A stretch of 64,000 nucleotides of DNA from Lytechinus pictus (Eukaryota; Echinodermata; Echinoidea; Temnopleuroida; Toxopneustidae): the NCBI RefSeq assembly GCF_037042905.1, contig NC_087249.1:35169401-35233400 (forward strand), written 5' to 3'. The translations under genes and the position numbers were made by a program. Numbering within the stretch: position 1 is the first letter of the stretch; every line of letters starts with the position of its first letter. The notes under the pieces were generated by a model, which was not told where the DNA came from, did no database searches, and was given only the letters and a program-made list of their open reading frames with translations. Below, in pieces: positions 1 through 10,740 of the stretch.

Positions 1-450
1 AACGACTATTTTCCATAGCAACGACTATGTTAACACTCTTTTCCCTGGACAAATATGTGGAAAAATAGTCCATTATGAGCATTAATACTGACACAATTAT
101 CATATAGATGCCTACAACCTCGTTTTCAATAATCATTCAACAAACTGACTATTTTATAGCTTCCTTGGAGACAAAAGTGTTGCCTAGAAACAATATTCCC
201 TAGCAACGGCTATGTTACCACTCTTCATCTCGGCCAAATGTGCTGAGGAAGTTGTGCCTTAGAGTAAAAATATTGAGAAAATTAACATGATAGTTTGTTA
301 TCGATAGGCAAACAGCATTCCGGAGTTATACCATTATCTACTGACACAATTCCATTGCCTAGCAACACTATTTACCTTAGCAACGATGTGTTTTACCCTT
401 AAAAATCTTGAGGAAAATAATCCACTTTTAAGTGTGCAGTACCATTAATT
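1..450. repeat. Non-coding tract with recurring CCTAGCAAC words
   Basis: No gene is seen. Variants of the word CCTAGCAAC / CCATAGCAAC recur at uneven spacing (near 14, 200, 356 and 376), with related text between them such as the AACGACTATGTTA and ACGGCTATGTTACC variants. It resembles a decayed dispersed repeat; the related word GTTGCTAGGCAAC recurs at 14.8-15.3 kb. Confidence 0.4.
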
Positions 451-1056
451 AAAGGGATGGTCCAGGCTGAAAATATTTCTATCTAAATAAATAGGGTAAA
501 ATTCACAAAGCTAAATGCTGAAAATTGCTTAAAATCGGATAACAAATAACAAAGTTATTGAATTCTAAAGTTTATCAATATTTTTTTAAACAGTTATATG
601 CACATCGTCATGAATATTCATTAGGTGGGCTGATGATGTCACATCCCCACTTTCCTTTTTCTTATGTTAATACATGAAATCATAAATGTTTCATTATTTC
701 ATACATGCGTAAATGATGTGTCTGCATTATGATGAAATAAGTTGCGGCAATAAATAAATAATGTACTTAATCAGTGGTCAATCCAATTGTTTTAGTTCTT
801 GGTAGAACAATTTTGAATAAACCTAATTTCATAAAATAAATTACAAAAGAAGAAGTGGGGATATGACATCATCAGCCCACCTAATGAATATTCATAGAGA
901 CATACCTAGAACTGTGTCACCGGAATAATGCAAATCTTTAAAATTCAATAACTTGTTATTTCTTATCCGATTTTGATCAAATTTTTACCATTTTGCCTTG
1001 TGAATTTTACTCTATTAGTTGAGATATAGAGATTATCCAGCATGGACCATCCCTTT
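451..1056. mobile_element. MITE with long terminal inverted repeats
   Basis: The left end begins AAAGGGATGGTCCAGGCTG and the right end is its near inverse (CAGCATGGACCATCCCTTT). Inverted similarity runs deep into the element: GAATATTCATTAGGTGGGC near 610-630 is mirrored near 880-893, and the AAATCGGATAAC/TTATCCGATTTT blocks near 532 and 962 also pair. It is about 606 bp with no ORF. The left end overlaps TTAA and the right flank reads TTCAA, which would fit a decayed TTAA target duplication (piggyBac/Kolobok style). The superfamily is not proven. Confidence 0.8.
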
Positions 1057-1910
1057 CAATAATATACCTACATGCATACTGGCAATGGTAAATTAAAGGA
1101 CACCACCTCATTTCTCTTATTTAAAAAAAAAAGTATCCTTGTTTGTATATTGCCTGTCTACCAATTCTAAACAGTGCGATGAGCATGGCATTTAAACTTA
1201 TTATATATAAAAGAGCAGCTTCAAAGAGAAATTTAAATGTTGAAGATAAAAAGAGAATATGGTTTGGAGGATTCATAGCTGGGTACATAACATTTTTTTA
1301 GTGTGCTACATTAGGTATAGCATTGGTGATATAATATAATGGACAACACTACTCTTCAGGCACAGTCCCTGATTTGATCATAAAGTGGGTCTTCACCTAA
1401 GGCTTGTACACATATTTTTTTCAATTTCAGGGACGTCCTATACTCAATTAAGTCATTGGCAGAGGCTTTTGGCTGCATATTGAGATCACTTTCCTCGAGT
1501 GAATATGGAATGGTTTACAATGGATCTGTTTTGTCAAATAATACCTAATCACCCATGCATGCCCAACTTCCAAGGTTGTGTCTGTGTGGAGGCTGTAGCC
1601 CAAAGATGCCAAAGTTGTGAGTTCGACAAGTTTCTGTTGAAACTTTAATACTATTACTAAGTGTCAGAAGTTTAATCACAGGGAACTTATAATGTCACTT
1701 TCAATTTGATAACTGTCAAGAAATCAGAGGGATGAAAGTATGAAAACTTGGGATCTTAAGCCTTAATATGATGGTTGTTTACCTGATTACTAAGAAAGCA
1801 TGAATGCATGTAAGCAAACAACCAGAGGACCGATAGCTTAATGTCCTCTCCAAAACCTGGTAACATGGTAATGAGGATGCGCCTTACAAAAGTGCACTAA
1901 TGTACCAAGT
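1057..1910. other. No recognisable feature
   Basis: AT-rich sequence with no credible ORF, no obvious tandem repeat and no recognised element. Confidence 0.5.
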
Positions 1911-1973
1911 GGGAATCAAATCCAGGTCACCGGAATCCGAAACCCCCGCTCTATCGACTGAGCTATCATTCCT
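1911..1973 (-). repeat. tRNA-like SINE head or tRNA relic
   Basis: On the minus strand the sequence reads as a tRNA body: an A-box-like TAGCTCAGTCGATAGAGC, then an anticodon-like loop TTTCGGA, then a B-box-like GGATTTGATTCC. The anticodon stem pairs poorly and no acceptor stem closes it, so it is not a functional tRNA gene. It fits a tRNA-derived SINE head or a tRNA relic. Confidence 0.5.
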
Positions 1974-2339
1974 GATTAGGCCAAGAAAAGGACAAGAAAA
2001 CCATTAAAGATAGAAAGGCTTACTAAATTGGGAGATGTTTTCTATGTGTCATTATGTAATATGTCATGATGTTTGCACACATCTATTGAGACAACCAGGG
2101 AGGGGCATACAAGAAAAGTCCCTAAATATGGAGAGGAGGCATATCAGCTTAAGTGGTCTTTGATGTTGTCCTTCAGATATTTTCTGCTACAGCGATAGTG
2201 TAAGTGACTCCGGCTGTCAAAAACTGATGCCTTAAATACTCAGTTTAAGAAAAGATGTCTGAAAGAAAAGACAAGGATTCCTTTCAACATGCATACATAT
2301 GTAAAGGACATCGACAAAGCTTCGAGAAAAGAGCTTCGG

Positions 2340-2962
2340 GAAAAACAGGTACACATGCCACTATTTTAGGGCTTACACTAACGCTACTGTTCGTTCCATG
2401 GAGATTTAGATCACGCAAACGCACTCCCAACATCCAGCAGTATCATCTGACAAATAGTGTAATCCCTAGAGTTAGCAACTACAAGTACTTGGGTGTTACA
2501 GTTTCTTCTGATCTGCGATGGAACAAGCATTGTCAATTCGTCCGGCAGAAAGCAAGTCGTACTCTTGGACTCTTTCCTCTTGTACAAGATATGTGAAGTC
2601 GAGGGCCTACACATCCTTAGTGCGCCCCCAACTAGAGTATGGCTGTGAGGCCTGGAATCCATACACAGTCACAGTCATGAACCTGCTTGAGCAAGTGCAA
2701 AGATCAGCGGCTCGCTTCATGTATTCGGACAACAGGATTTCCACATCACCTTCATCTCTTGTGACGTCATTGGAATTGGATGCACTACACACACGCCGAA
2801 TCCTTGCCCAATGTTCCCTCTTTCACAAAATTCACTACCATCATGTCTTCATAACTCTTCCACTTATCGTCACCCCAGCAACATTTTATACAAGACATGA
2901 TCACAACTTGAAGTACATCATACCTGAAGCCACAATCGACCCCTTCAAGTTCTCGTTCTATC
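2340..2962 (+). pseudogene. LINE reverse transcriptase C-terminal fragment, 5' portion
   Basis: Translated pieces match the region just after the RT catalytic core of Jockey/CR1-type LINEs: YKYLGVTVSSDLRWNKH in one frame (about 2,484-2,535) and then, after a frameshift near 2,580-2,600, SLVRPQLEYGCEAWNPYT and LEQVQRSAARFMY. The reading runs to KFSFYP at about 2,962 and is then cut by an inserted DNA element. The 5' part of the LINE is missing. The sequence resumes in frame at 4,026. Confidence 0.85.
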
Positions 2963-4025
2963 CAGTCAGTCCGCAAGCCCCTGTGTTAATGAGCAAATGA
3001 GCAAGATTTATCCAAGTCCTCTCGTGGCTGAATTCATGTCCCTGCAAAATCTCGTGAATTGTGAGACTTTCTTTCTCAAAGAATTTAACCACTTTCTCCT
3101 TGAGTAATATTGATTTTTTTGTACCATGGGCAAGAGTAAATGTTACTCTTTTAAATTGGTCATTTCTTTTGAATGAAATATTTTAATAAATAAGTGATTT
3201 TTTTACCTGAAAAGATGCATCAAACAGAATTTTCTTCCTCTGTTTTCACTTGCAAATTGTGCAACATTTTGTGTTTTAGGCACCAACATTATTTATATCA
3301 TCAGAAAACTCAAACTCTATACTTTCTTACAATGTCACTCTTGTAATGTGGCATCTTTTAGATCCATCAAGATGCAAGACGAGATTTCTGAAATTTCTGA
3401 GTAACATAAAATCCAGAGTTCTGATTGGCTGAATAATGTTTTCAGAACAACTGGCGCGGGTAATTTGAAGAGATTACCACATGGTGAGTGTGACCTTGCA
3501 GAGGCCCAGTGTGGGGAACATTGGAATTTGCGTGGGTTTGTGGTCTCTGTGACCAATCAGAGCGCAGTATTCTTGTTTTTGAGCTGCTAAATGTACTTGG
3601 CCTATGAAAAGCTGGCTGCTGACCCATCTAAAATACATCTTCTTATACAAATTATATCATATTAAAGCTTAGATTTTCAGCTTTATCATGATCTAAGAAT
3701 CATTTGTGCTCAAACAGAAATTTTAAGTGTGAAAACAACAACTTTTGTTGCATGAAAAAAATTATTTTGTTTCATGTTTTAGATCAGAAGTTTTTCCTAT
3801 ATTACAACATCCTTTTAAAAACCCAAACACATGACCTGAAAGAATGATTCTTCTTCTTTACAAACATACAAAAAACATGAAATTTGGTCAATATTTAGAG
3901 CAGCAATGGCCGAATAAAAAGAGGTGTTTTGGTTTGCACCAAGCTCATTAACCCTCAAAAACCCTCTAGTCATGAATATCACTTGGATAAAAGAAGCTAC
4001 TTTTTCAGGGCTTGCTGACTGACTG
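2963..4025. mobile_element. 1,063-bp TIR DNA element, 4-bp target duplication TATC
   Basis: The left terminus CAGTCAGTCCGCAAGCCC and the inverse of the right terminus CAGTCAGTCAGCAAGCCC agree at all but one base. A subterminal block, TTTATCCAAGT / ACTTGGATAAA, is also inverted. TATC lies immediately outside both ends (2,959-2,962 and 4,026-4,029). Removing the element plus one TATC restores the LINE reading FYPRTIRNWNNLP, so boundaries are secure. There is no transposase-like ORF, so it is non-autonomous. A 4-bp duplication would suit Chapaev- or Sola-like families, but the family is unassigned. Confidence 0.9.
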
Positions 4026-4160
4026 TATCCAAGAACGATAAGGAACTGGAACAACCTACCCAGCTCAGCTGCCAACACCAAAGGAATGTCCAGTTTCAAG
4101 GAGGCTGTTCTCCCTGACATCAGAATGATGCAGCCCCCTGTTGGATCCCAAATGATTTAA
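4026..4160 (+). pseudogene. LINE C-terminal tail, 3' portion
   Basis: Continuation of the fragment ending at 2,962. It encodes RTIRNWNNLPSSAANTKGMSSFKEAVLPDI, the characteristic last segment of Jockey/CR1-type LINE ORF2 (usually R-x-W-N-x-L-P ... SF). The frame closes at TGA/TAA near 4,155. Confidence 0.85.
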
Positions 4161-4600
4161 AGTCAAAAGCTTGGCTTTTACTTGCACTCAGCATAGCATG
4201 TTTTACTGTACATATACAAACTTGCTATGTCTATCCATCACCATTTCTGCACTTCATGATGCTCCTTCCAGTGGCTCACTTTCTTAATCATCCCAGTATA
4301 GCTTCTGTATGAGCTGCCAAAGGGATCACTACATCAAGTATCAAGTAATGTAAATCTTTAAAGACATCCATGGTATAAGAAATATGTCTGAGAATATATC
4401 TAAAACTGATATAATTGGGATGATACCCCTACTGTATTGCTAAGACATACTTATCTGTATTTGTAATTATGATTTGTTCATATAATAAGGCTGGAACATC
4501 TAAATTACAGCCATAATTTTGTATCACTGCTTGAATGGAGTGGGAAAACATTGAACTGTGCAATAATCTCTAAAGTAATAATTAATCATCAGTGTGCCAA
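4161..4600. other. No recognisable feature
   Basis: AT-rich non-coding sequence. It may contain the LINE 3' untranslated remnant and the start of the next LINE, but no motif supports a precise call. Confidence 0.4.
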
Positions 4601-4908
4601 AACGAACTCAGTGATGATCTGGCAAGTCTAACTCCTTACTGTGCTATAAATCTTCTCTGAGCCAATCCAAAAAGACCCCCAAATTGTAGTGTATTCCACC
4701 TTAAAAACAGAGAGCAGATCAAAAACTGAGGGTCAGGTCGTAACAAGCCAACCTACCTTGGCGTCATTCTAGACCTTTTTTTCATAGAAAGAACATGCTG
4801 CCAAAACAAATGCAAAATTTGGAGCAAGGAATATCATTCTGAAGAAGCTGGGAGACAGATGGGAATTGACAGATGCCAAATCTATCTGTACCACAGCTCT
4901 TGCTCTAT
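4601..4908 (+). pseudogene. LINE RT/thumb fragment, upstream half
   Basis: Reads, with frameshifts, NPK...VFHLKN...NKPTYLGVILD (about 4,665-4,770) and then AAKTNAKFGARNIILKKLG...SICTTALAL (about 4,796-4,906). This is the post-YADD segment of a CR1/Jockey-like LINE of the same family as the minus-strand copy at 11.2-13.8 kb. It is cut at 4,908 by a large insertion and resumes at 10,376 with CFSTAEYAA. Confidence 0.85.
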
Positions 4909-4967
4909 CCCAGGTAACAAGCCAACGTTGCACAGTGGGCCAGGAGAGAGCAAAAGTGCGCCAAAAC

Positions 4968-6144
4968 TGATTTTTGGTCATGAAACAAATTTTGTTTTGT
5001 TCATGTTCTAAGCAAAGATAAGAACCTGTAGAATGCCTCCATACAATATTTCTCCATTAAATTGATTTTTAGTTGCCCATTTTATTCAATATTACCGGAA
5101 AATGACTCTTTACGGCTACCGCATATGTAAATGACACGTTTAAGATATTTCACTGTTCTAACAAAACCGATTGCTTAATTTATTTCTAATCCACGGTGCT
5201 CTTTGATGAATGATTGTTTTAAGTGATCAAAGATTTTCAATTTTGGACGAAACCATTTGACAATGGGGGGTTTTAGCAATTTTTTTTTTCATGAGCATTT
5301 CTTTTAAAAATTGCTGCCGATTGCTGCGCTGTAAATACCATGACGATCTTTGTTATAGTTCATGCTTTACACTGATACCAAATTTAGCTGCATATACGTG
5401 CATTTTCTGGAGATATACCAATTTTACAACCACATGTTCGCCGTATTTATCACAAAAATCGTTCTAAGTTAGTGTCCCATTATGCGCGTGCCGAACGTTG
5501 CGGGTGACTAAACAAACTCCCCGTCGCGTGCTGGGAGAGAGAGAGAGAGAGGGGGGGGGGGGGGGGATGTCTGGCTCAAGTGTCTGGCTCTTGTGACTGG
5601 TGTCTGCCTTTGAAATATTTTCGTTAAACATACGTAAAGGCAAGCTTTCATTTCCAATTCCACTAACTATATGATAATACATGTAACACAACTTCATTTT
5701 TATGCCAAACTGTTCCATCCCGTGTTCCATATCTGATACGCTGTCATCCTTAGAGAATTAATTCTTAAGGTAAGATTCCCGGGTAAGATTATATATATTT
5801 GTTTTGTTGTTCATAAACCAAGTAGAGGCTACTCTATATCGCTATAACACACATGACAAGGGATGTGATAGGCCTCACGCAGTTTTCTGACAAAATATGA
5901 AAATGTGTATAGGACAGAGATGGGATATACGTGGGCTCTATTACATGTATAAGTTGCATTATCATTATTAGTATTTATCCCCCCAAAAGGGTTTGTAACT
6001 TCACATACACGTATGAATTCGTTTATCTCTTGGCTCATTCTAAATTTGCTATAATTGTTAGTATCGATCAAGAAGGAAGTGTATATTATCATTTCAAGGA
6101 TTGTTTGGTTTATGACTCTCATTGACTTTATATGTATTCCACAG
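4968..6144. other. Element core, non-coding; GA/G microsatellite
   Basis: No credible gene. A (GA)n run followed by poly-G sits at 5,539-5,566. The rest is unique-looking AT-rich sequence between the inner TIRs of the 5.5-kb element. Confidence 0.5.
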
Positions 6145-6329
6145 ACTAATGGTAACAGGTGACATTGTGATTAGTAGCAAGTTTTTAAGAGTACAACAAT
6201 CACAGCCTCTTCCCTCTGATGTTCAAAGTATGCTAAAAGATCCTCTCACCACAGACATAATAGTTGGTGAGATAGAGAGAGAGACTCTGATTCGGAATAA
6301 CTTTGTATACGCCGTTCTTGGTGAAATAG
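6145..6329 (+). CDS. Exon-like open segment, unrecognised protein
   Basis: A 185-bp segment is bounded by a good acceptor (TATGTATTCCACAG) and a donor (GAAATAG|GTAGGC). It encodes about 61 residues of non-repetitive, protein-like composition (TGDIVISSKFLRVQQS ... GEIERETLIRNNFVYAVLGEI). I do not recognise the family. It lies inside the core of the 5.5-kb TIR element, so it could be a transposase exon or a captured host exon. No partner exons were identified on either side. It could also be chance. Confidence 0.3.
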
Positions 6330-6600
6330 GTAGGCCTTAATTGTAGGGCCTTGTACTAATTAACCTGCAGAGGACCCGGCCTCTTTTATTTATCACTGGA
6401 ATCATTATTTTAAAGATTTCACTGTCCACTTCTGGTATGAATCCATTTTAATTCATGTAGGTTTAGTTAATCACTGTACCCAGGGAATGAAAATACTCCT
6501 TTTCATTTTTTTTTTACAATTTCATTTTGAATTTTAGAATTCCGGATTCATGGTAGGGCGCCCTCTTTAAGCGATACTCAAGTCACCAATTAAATTATTA

Positions 6601-7060
6601 ATTTTGATTTGATTTGATTTGATTTATTTATTTCCACATTCCAAAAAAAAGCATATACAAGTGTAATCAATTTTTTCTTAGCATAACATAATAAGCAAAT
6701 GATATAATTAATAACATATGCATAATATACAATCTAATTGAAACATACTTATACCTGATAAATTTCTTCTTTTTTTAGTGTTAAAAAAAAATAGCAGAAA
6801 AAAAAAAAAAAAATGTATATATACATATATCAACATTAATACATTTTGAAATGTGGGAGACCTTCATCTTAAGCTTAGAGCTTGAAATTGATAAATTTTG
6901 TACCCCGAGCACAGACTTTTCTTGTTTGTTTGCCTGTTTGTGTGTTTGCTGTTTGCTAATATTCTTAATTATTGCTAAAATTTTTCTAAAACTAGTTTCT
7001 GAAAATTTGAAACTTATTGTAGAATTATAAACAATGTAATTTCTTCTCAAATGTTAACAG
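6601..7060 (-). repeat. Probable LINE 3' end with (AAATC)n tail
   Basis: On the minus strand the segment ends in repeated AAATC units (GATTTGATTT run at 6,604-6,630 on the plus strand). Short-period tails of this sort are typical of LINE 3' termini. The adjacent text resembles the 3' end of the LINE at 49.5 kb (ATTTATTTATTT then A-rich). A poly-A run sits at 6,799-6,813. No coding remains. Confidence 0.4.
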
Positions 7061-7196
7061 CCAATCAGAAAACAGTATTTTAACGACGTCATCAATATTT
7101 GAAAATACTTTTATTGAATTCTACGGGTGAAATTACCCCTACATATCAAATTTAATCGTACAAATTTGTGAATAATGGGTTTTGGCGCACTTTGGG

Positions 7197-8455
7197 TTCA
7201 TTCTGGCCCACTGTGCGTTGGCTCAACGTTGGAAACTTGAAAGTCGTTGGACGTTGGAAAAACTTGATGGATTTACGTTGAATCGACGTTGGAAACTAGT
7301 TTGATGGAAAGATGATGGACAATAAACAATGACACGACGTTGGCAACGTTGGAAACTTGTTAGTTGGAGAGTTGTTGGACAGTCGACAATGTCACAACGT
7401 TGGAAACACGTTTGATTGGATAGTTGTTGAACAGCCAGCAAAGGCACAACGTTGGCAAGGTTGGAAACTAGTTCGATGGTAAGTTGTTGAAAAACCGACA
7501 ATGGCACAATGTTGACAAAGTTGAAAACTTGTTTGTTGGAGATTTGTTGGACGGTCGACAATGGCACAACGTTGGAAACTAGTAAGTTGGAGATTAGTTG
7601 GATCGTCGACAATGACACAACGTTGGAAACTAGTGTGTTGGAGATTTGTTGGACAATTGACACTGGCACAACGTTGGAAACTGGTAGGTTGGAGATTAGT
7701 TGGATAGTCGATGATGACACAACGTTGGCAAGGTTGGAAACTAGTTCGATGGAAAGTTGTTGATCAACCGACAATGGCACAACGTTGACAAAGTTGGAAA
7801 CTGGTTTGATGGAGATTTGTTGGATAGTCGACGTTGACAAAGCTGGAAACTAGTTAGATGGAAAGTTGTTGAACAACTGACATTGGCACAACGTTGGAAA
7901 CTGGCAGGTTGGAGATCAGTTGGATAGTCGACGATGGCACAACGTTGGAAACTAGTGTGTTGGAGATTTGTTGGACGGTCGACAATGGCACAATGTTCGA
8001 AAATGGTAGTTTGGAGATCAGTTGGATAGTCGACGATGACACAACGTTGGAAACTAGTGTGTTGGAGATTTGTTGGACGGTCGACAATGGCACAATGTTG
8101 GAAAATGTAAGGTTGGAGATTAGTTGGATAGTCGACAATGACACAACGTTGATAAAGCTGGAAACTAGTTAGATGGAAAGTTGTTGAACAACTGACATTG
8201 GCACAACGTTAGAAACTGGTTTGATGGAGATTTGTTGGTTTGTCGACGATTGCACAACGTTGGAAACTAGTGTGTTGGAGATTTGTTGGACGGTCGACAT
8301 GGCACAGTGTTAGAAAATGGTAGGTTGGAGATAAGTTGGATAGTCGACAATGACACAACGTTGACAAAGCTGGAAACTAGTTAGATGGAAAGTTGTTGAA
8401 CAACGGACAATGGCACAACGTGGACAACGTTGGAAACTAGTTTATTGGAGATTTG
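7197..8455. repeat. 51-bp-unit minisatellite (CAACGTTGG family)
   Basis: Tandem units contain ACAACGTTGGAAACTAGT, TGGAGATTTGTTGGA and GTCGACAATGGC in order. The clearest unit spans 7,566-7,616 and the next begins at 7,617, giving a 51-bp period; longer variants carry an extra block of about a dozen bases (GTTGGCAAGGTTGG). Because 51 is divisible by three, stop-free frames extend through the array on both strands and give spurious ORFs of 84-205 codons. It begins (7,217) directly at the inner TIR and matches the inverted array at 38.9-40.86 kb. Confidence 0.9.
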
Positions 8456-9125
8456 TTGTCCTGCCTTATTATTTTATACGCTGCCTTGAATTGACCTGGT
8501 CGGTCGTGCCTGGCCTAGCCTGGACGGAGTGTTTTCCAACTGCAGTCAAACCTGTAGGCGCTACTTGAGGCATGCTTACACTTAACGCTGAAATATCATT
8601 TAAGAGATAGAAGTGCACGCGCATACATCGTCAGACCAACAACATGAGCGAGACTAGGCCATGGCCATGTATATTGAGATCTCAGTTGACTTCTATCTTA
8701 ATAAAAAAGAGGCGCTCTTAAGTAACAGTAGGCAGTAGCTACGTTACTCTGAGTGAGGCCAAGTAACGCGACCTCCTTTGTAGATTTTGTAAATACTGAG
8801 AGACTGCAATTACACATGTGAGTTTTTGTGATGATTACTGACGTTGCAATTGGCATTGCATACCGAGTCATCAAACAATTGTGCACAGAAACAGAGATTG
8901 CAACTCGCAAGAAAATGTAATACATCTTAATTCTTATCACATATGCCTATGTTTGGTATTAGTCTTGTTTGAGAAAAAGAGGATGTCAAAAATGTTTAAA
9001 TGCTACAAAGGCCTCAATAAATATCACACGTAATTCTCTTGATTCTTCTTAATTATGTGAAGAGACTTGTAACAGAAATAATGAAAAGAAATGAATAGTT
9101 GTAATGTTTTTTGACAGAATCATGA
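8456..9125. other. Non-coding spacer between minisatellite blocks
   Basis: Non-repetitive sequence with no ORF or motif that I can support. It interrupts the minisatellite arm and could be an insertion. Confidence 0.4.
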
Positions 9126-9375
9126 ACAGGTTACAGATGATGATGGCACAGTGTTGAAAACTGTTTGATGGAAATGGCGCATCGTTGGATTTGTTTAAAA
9201 ATAGACCAATAAAGAACCAACGTTACATTAACGTTGAACCGATATCGGACAAACATTGAATCAACGTTTACGCCAACGTTGGACTAACGTTGAATCAACT
9301 TTCCATCAACATTGGACCAACATTAGACCAACGTTGGATCAACGTTATCCAACGTTGGACCAACGCTGCCATACC
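9126..9375. repeat. Second CAACGTT-rich minisatellite block
   Basis: Dense short variants of CCAACGTTGGA and ATCAACGTT between 9,200 and 9,372, in a shorter irregular period of about 10-20 bp, unlike the 51-bp array. Part of the expanded right arm of the 5.5-kb element. Confidence 0.75.
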
Positions 9376-9800
9376 TGCCTCATCTGGACATAATGATTAT
9401 GCACTCATGAATATTCATTACATCAGTAAATGACCAAAATTTTAGGTAATATTGATATCATAATAATAATTAAAGTATTTATGTTTATTCAATATTTCCA
9501 CCATGAAAAGTTTCAGAAAAGTATGTGGCTCCATTACCATATCATTTATAGTCGAAACATATTATTCTAAGTGAAATTTTCAAGGTTAAATGTGGAAAAC
9601 TGTATTCTGCCAAGTGTAGCAAAGTTGCTCTTTATATAGGAGTCAATGACAGGATTCAGTGGATAGGTGTAGGATGATAGGAATAGGATGTAGGATTAGG
9701 ATGTAGGATTCTAGGATAGGATAAGATATGATGATAAAGATTAGAGTGTAGAGTTGCAACGGTGGACTTCACCTTGAAACCAATTAATGTTTTGTTAATT
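9376..9800. repeat. Spacer with GGATGTA-type simple repeat
   Basis: Mostly non-coding spacer. At 9,657-9,735 there is a short degenerate tandem of TAGGATGTAGGAT-like words. Confidence 0.5.
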
Positions 9801-10363
9801 ATTGCCATACGTTGGAATAACGTTGGAGCATTGTTGGAGCAACGTTGTAACAATGTTGGAGCAATATTGTCAGACAACGTTGGAGCATCGTTGCTGGACA
9901 GCGTTGAACCAACGTTGTAAACATAGTTGGACTGACGATGTATGCGTGTGCACTTCCATCGCTGCTAAGACGTTGCCCATCAACGCTGTGCAGCAACGCT
10001 GTTATTGATGACTCAGCCGACATGAGACCAACGTTGGAGAATTGATGGTGGACAACGTTGAACTGACGTTGGAAATGTTGTTGGTCTGATGATGTATGGA
10101 CGTGCACTTCTATCGATGATGCAACGTTGCTTGCCAACGTTGTAGCAACGTTGTATATGACTATTTAGCCATCATTGGATCAACGTTGGAAGACAATATT
10201 GGAACATTGTTGCTGGACAACGTTGAACTGACGTTGGAAATGTTGTTGGTCCGACGATGTATGCGCGTGCACTTCTATCGATGATGCAACGTTTGCCTGC
10301 CAACGTTGAGGCAACGTTGGGAAAAATTTCCGAACGTTGATCCAACGTTGGTCCAACGCTATA
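9801..10363. repeat. Third CAACGTTGG block with ~190-bp duplication
   Basis: CAACGTTGG-type words continue to the outer TIR. A longer unit containing GACGATGTATGCGTGTGCACTTC and a following GCAACGTTGCCTG-type block occurs three times, near 9,933, 10,086 and 10,253, showing local duplication inside the arm. Confidence 0.7.
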
Positions 10364-10375
10364 TTGTTACCTGGG

Positions 10376-10740
10376 ATGCTTCTCCACTGCTGAGTACGCA
10401 GCCCTTGGTGCTATATTGACCCCAGGTCTTGAATGGAGCTTGCAGAGCCATCACTGGCTGCTTGCGACTAATAACAGAAGTGGGTAATTTTTACCTACTC
10501 TGTATTATTGCCCCACCGTACGTCAGAAGAGAAGTTATCAGCACAGATGAAAGAAAAAACAATCAAGAACATAGTATTCCACTCGTCAACCATGAACCTG
10601 CCAAGAGACTCAAATCTAGACACAGTTTTATCCGCTCAACAGAATCCCTTGATGACTCTGCACGCATAAAAGCGTCACCCTCTGGTCTAACAATCTCCAG
10701 TCTGTGATGCACAATCTCACCTATGGACCTAGTACATCAC
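10376..10740 (+). pseudogene. LINE fragment, downstream half
   Basis: Continuation of the LINE cut at 4,908. It encodes CFSTAEYAA and, after a frameshift, LNGACRAITGCLR ... YLLCIIAPPYVRRE and LKSRHSFIRSTESLD, a recognisable C-terminal stretch of this LINE family (canonical form: LN-ACRAITGCL...L-GIAPP-IRR). The open frame runs 10,429-10,707. Confidence 0.85.

Larger units (their letters stand above)
4909..10375. mobile_element. 5.5-kb TIR element with minisatellite-expanded right arm
   Basis: The outer termini are CCCAGGTAACAA (4,909-4,920) and TTGTTACCTGGG (10,364-10,375), a perfect 12-bp inverted repeat flanked by AT on both sides. Deleting it rejoins the LINE (gct cta | tgc ttc tcc = ALCFSTAEYA). 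Inside, a second inverted pair lies at 4,930-4,967 and 7,179-7,216: GCACAGTGGGCCAG, 12 variable bases, GTGCGCCAAAAC, mirrored with the same spacing. The left arm has one CAACGTT between outer and inner TIR; the right arm has about 3.1 kb of CAACGTTGG-type minisatellite there. The core (4,968-7,178) holds one exon-like ORF and LINE-tail debris. Expandable TIRs of this kind are known from Foldback/Galileo and sea urchin TU elements; membership in those is not shown. Confidence 0.75.

Noticed and set aside
1911-1973. tRNA-Arg gene
   Set aside because: An A-box-like part and a TCG-like anticodon loop are present, but the anticodon and acceptor stems do not pair.
7223-7840. 205-codon repetitive ORF on the minus strand (and similar frames at 39-40.9 kb)
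   Set aside because: Produced by a minisatellite whose unit length is divisible by three; frames are open on both strands and there is no start, splice or domain evidence.
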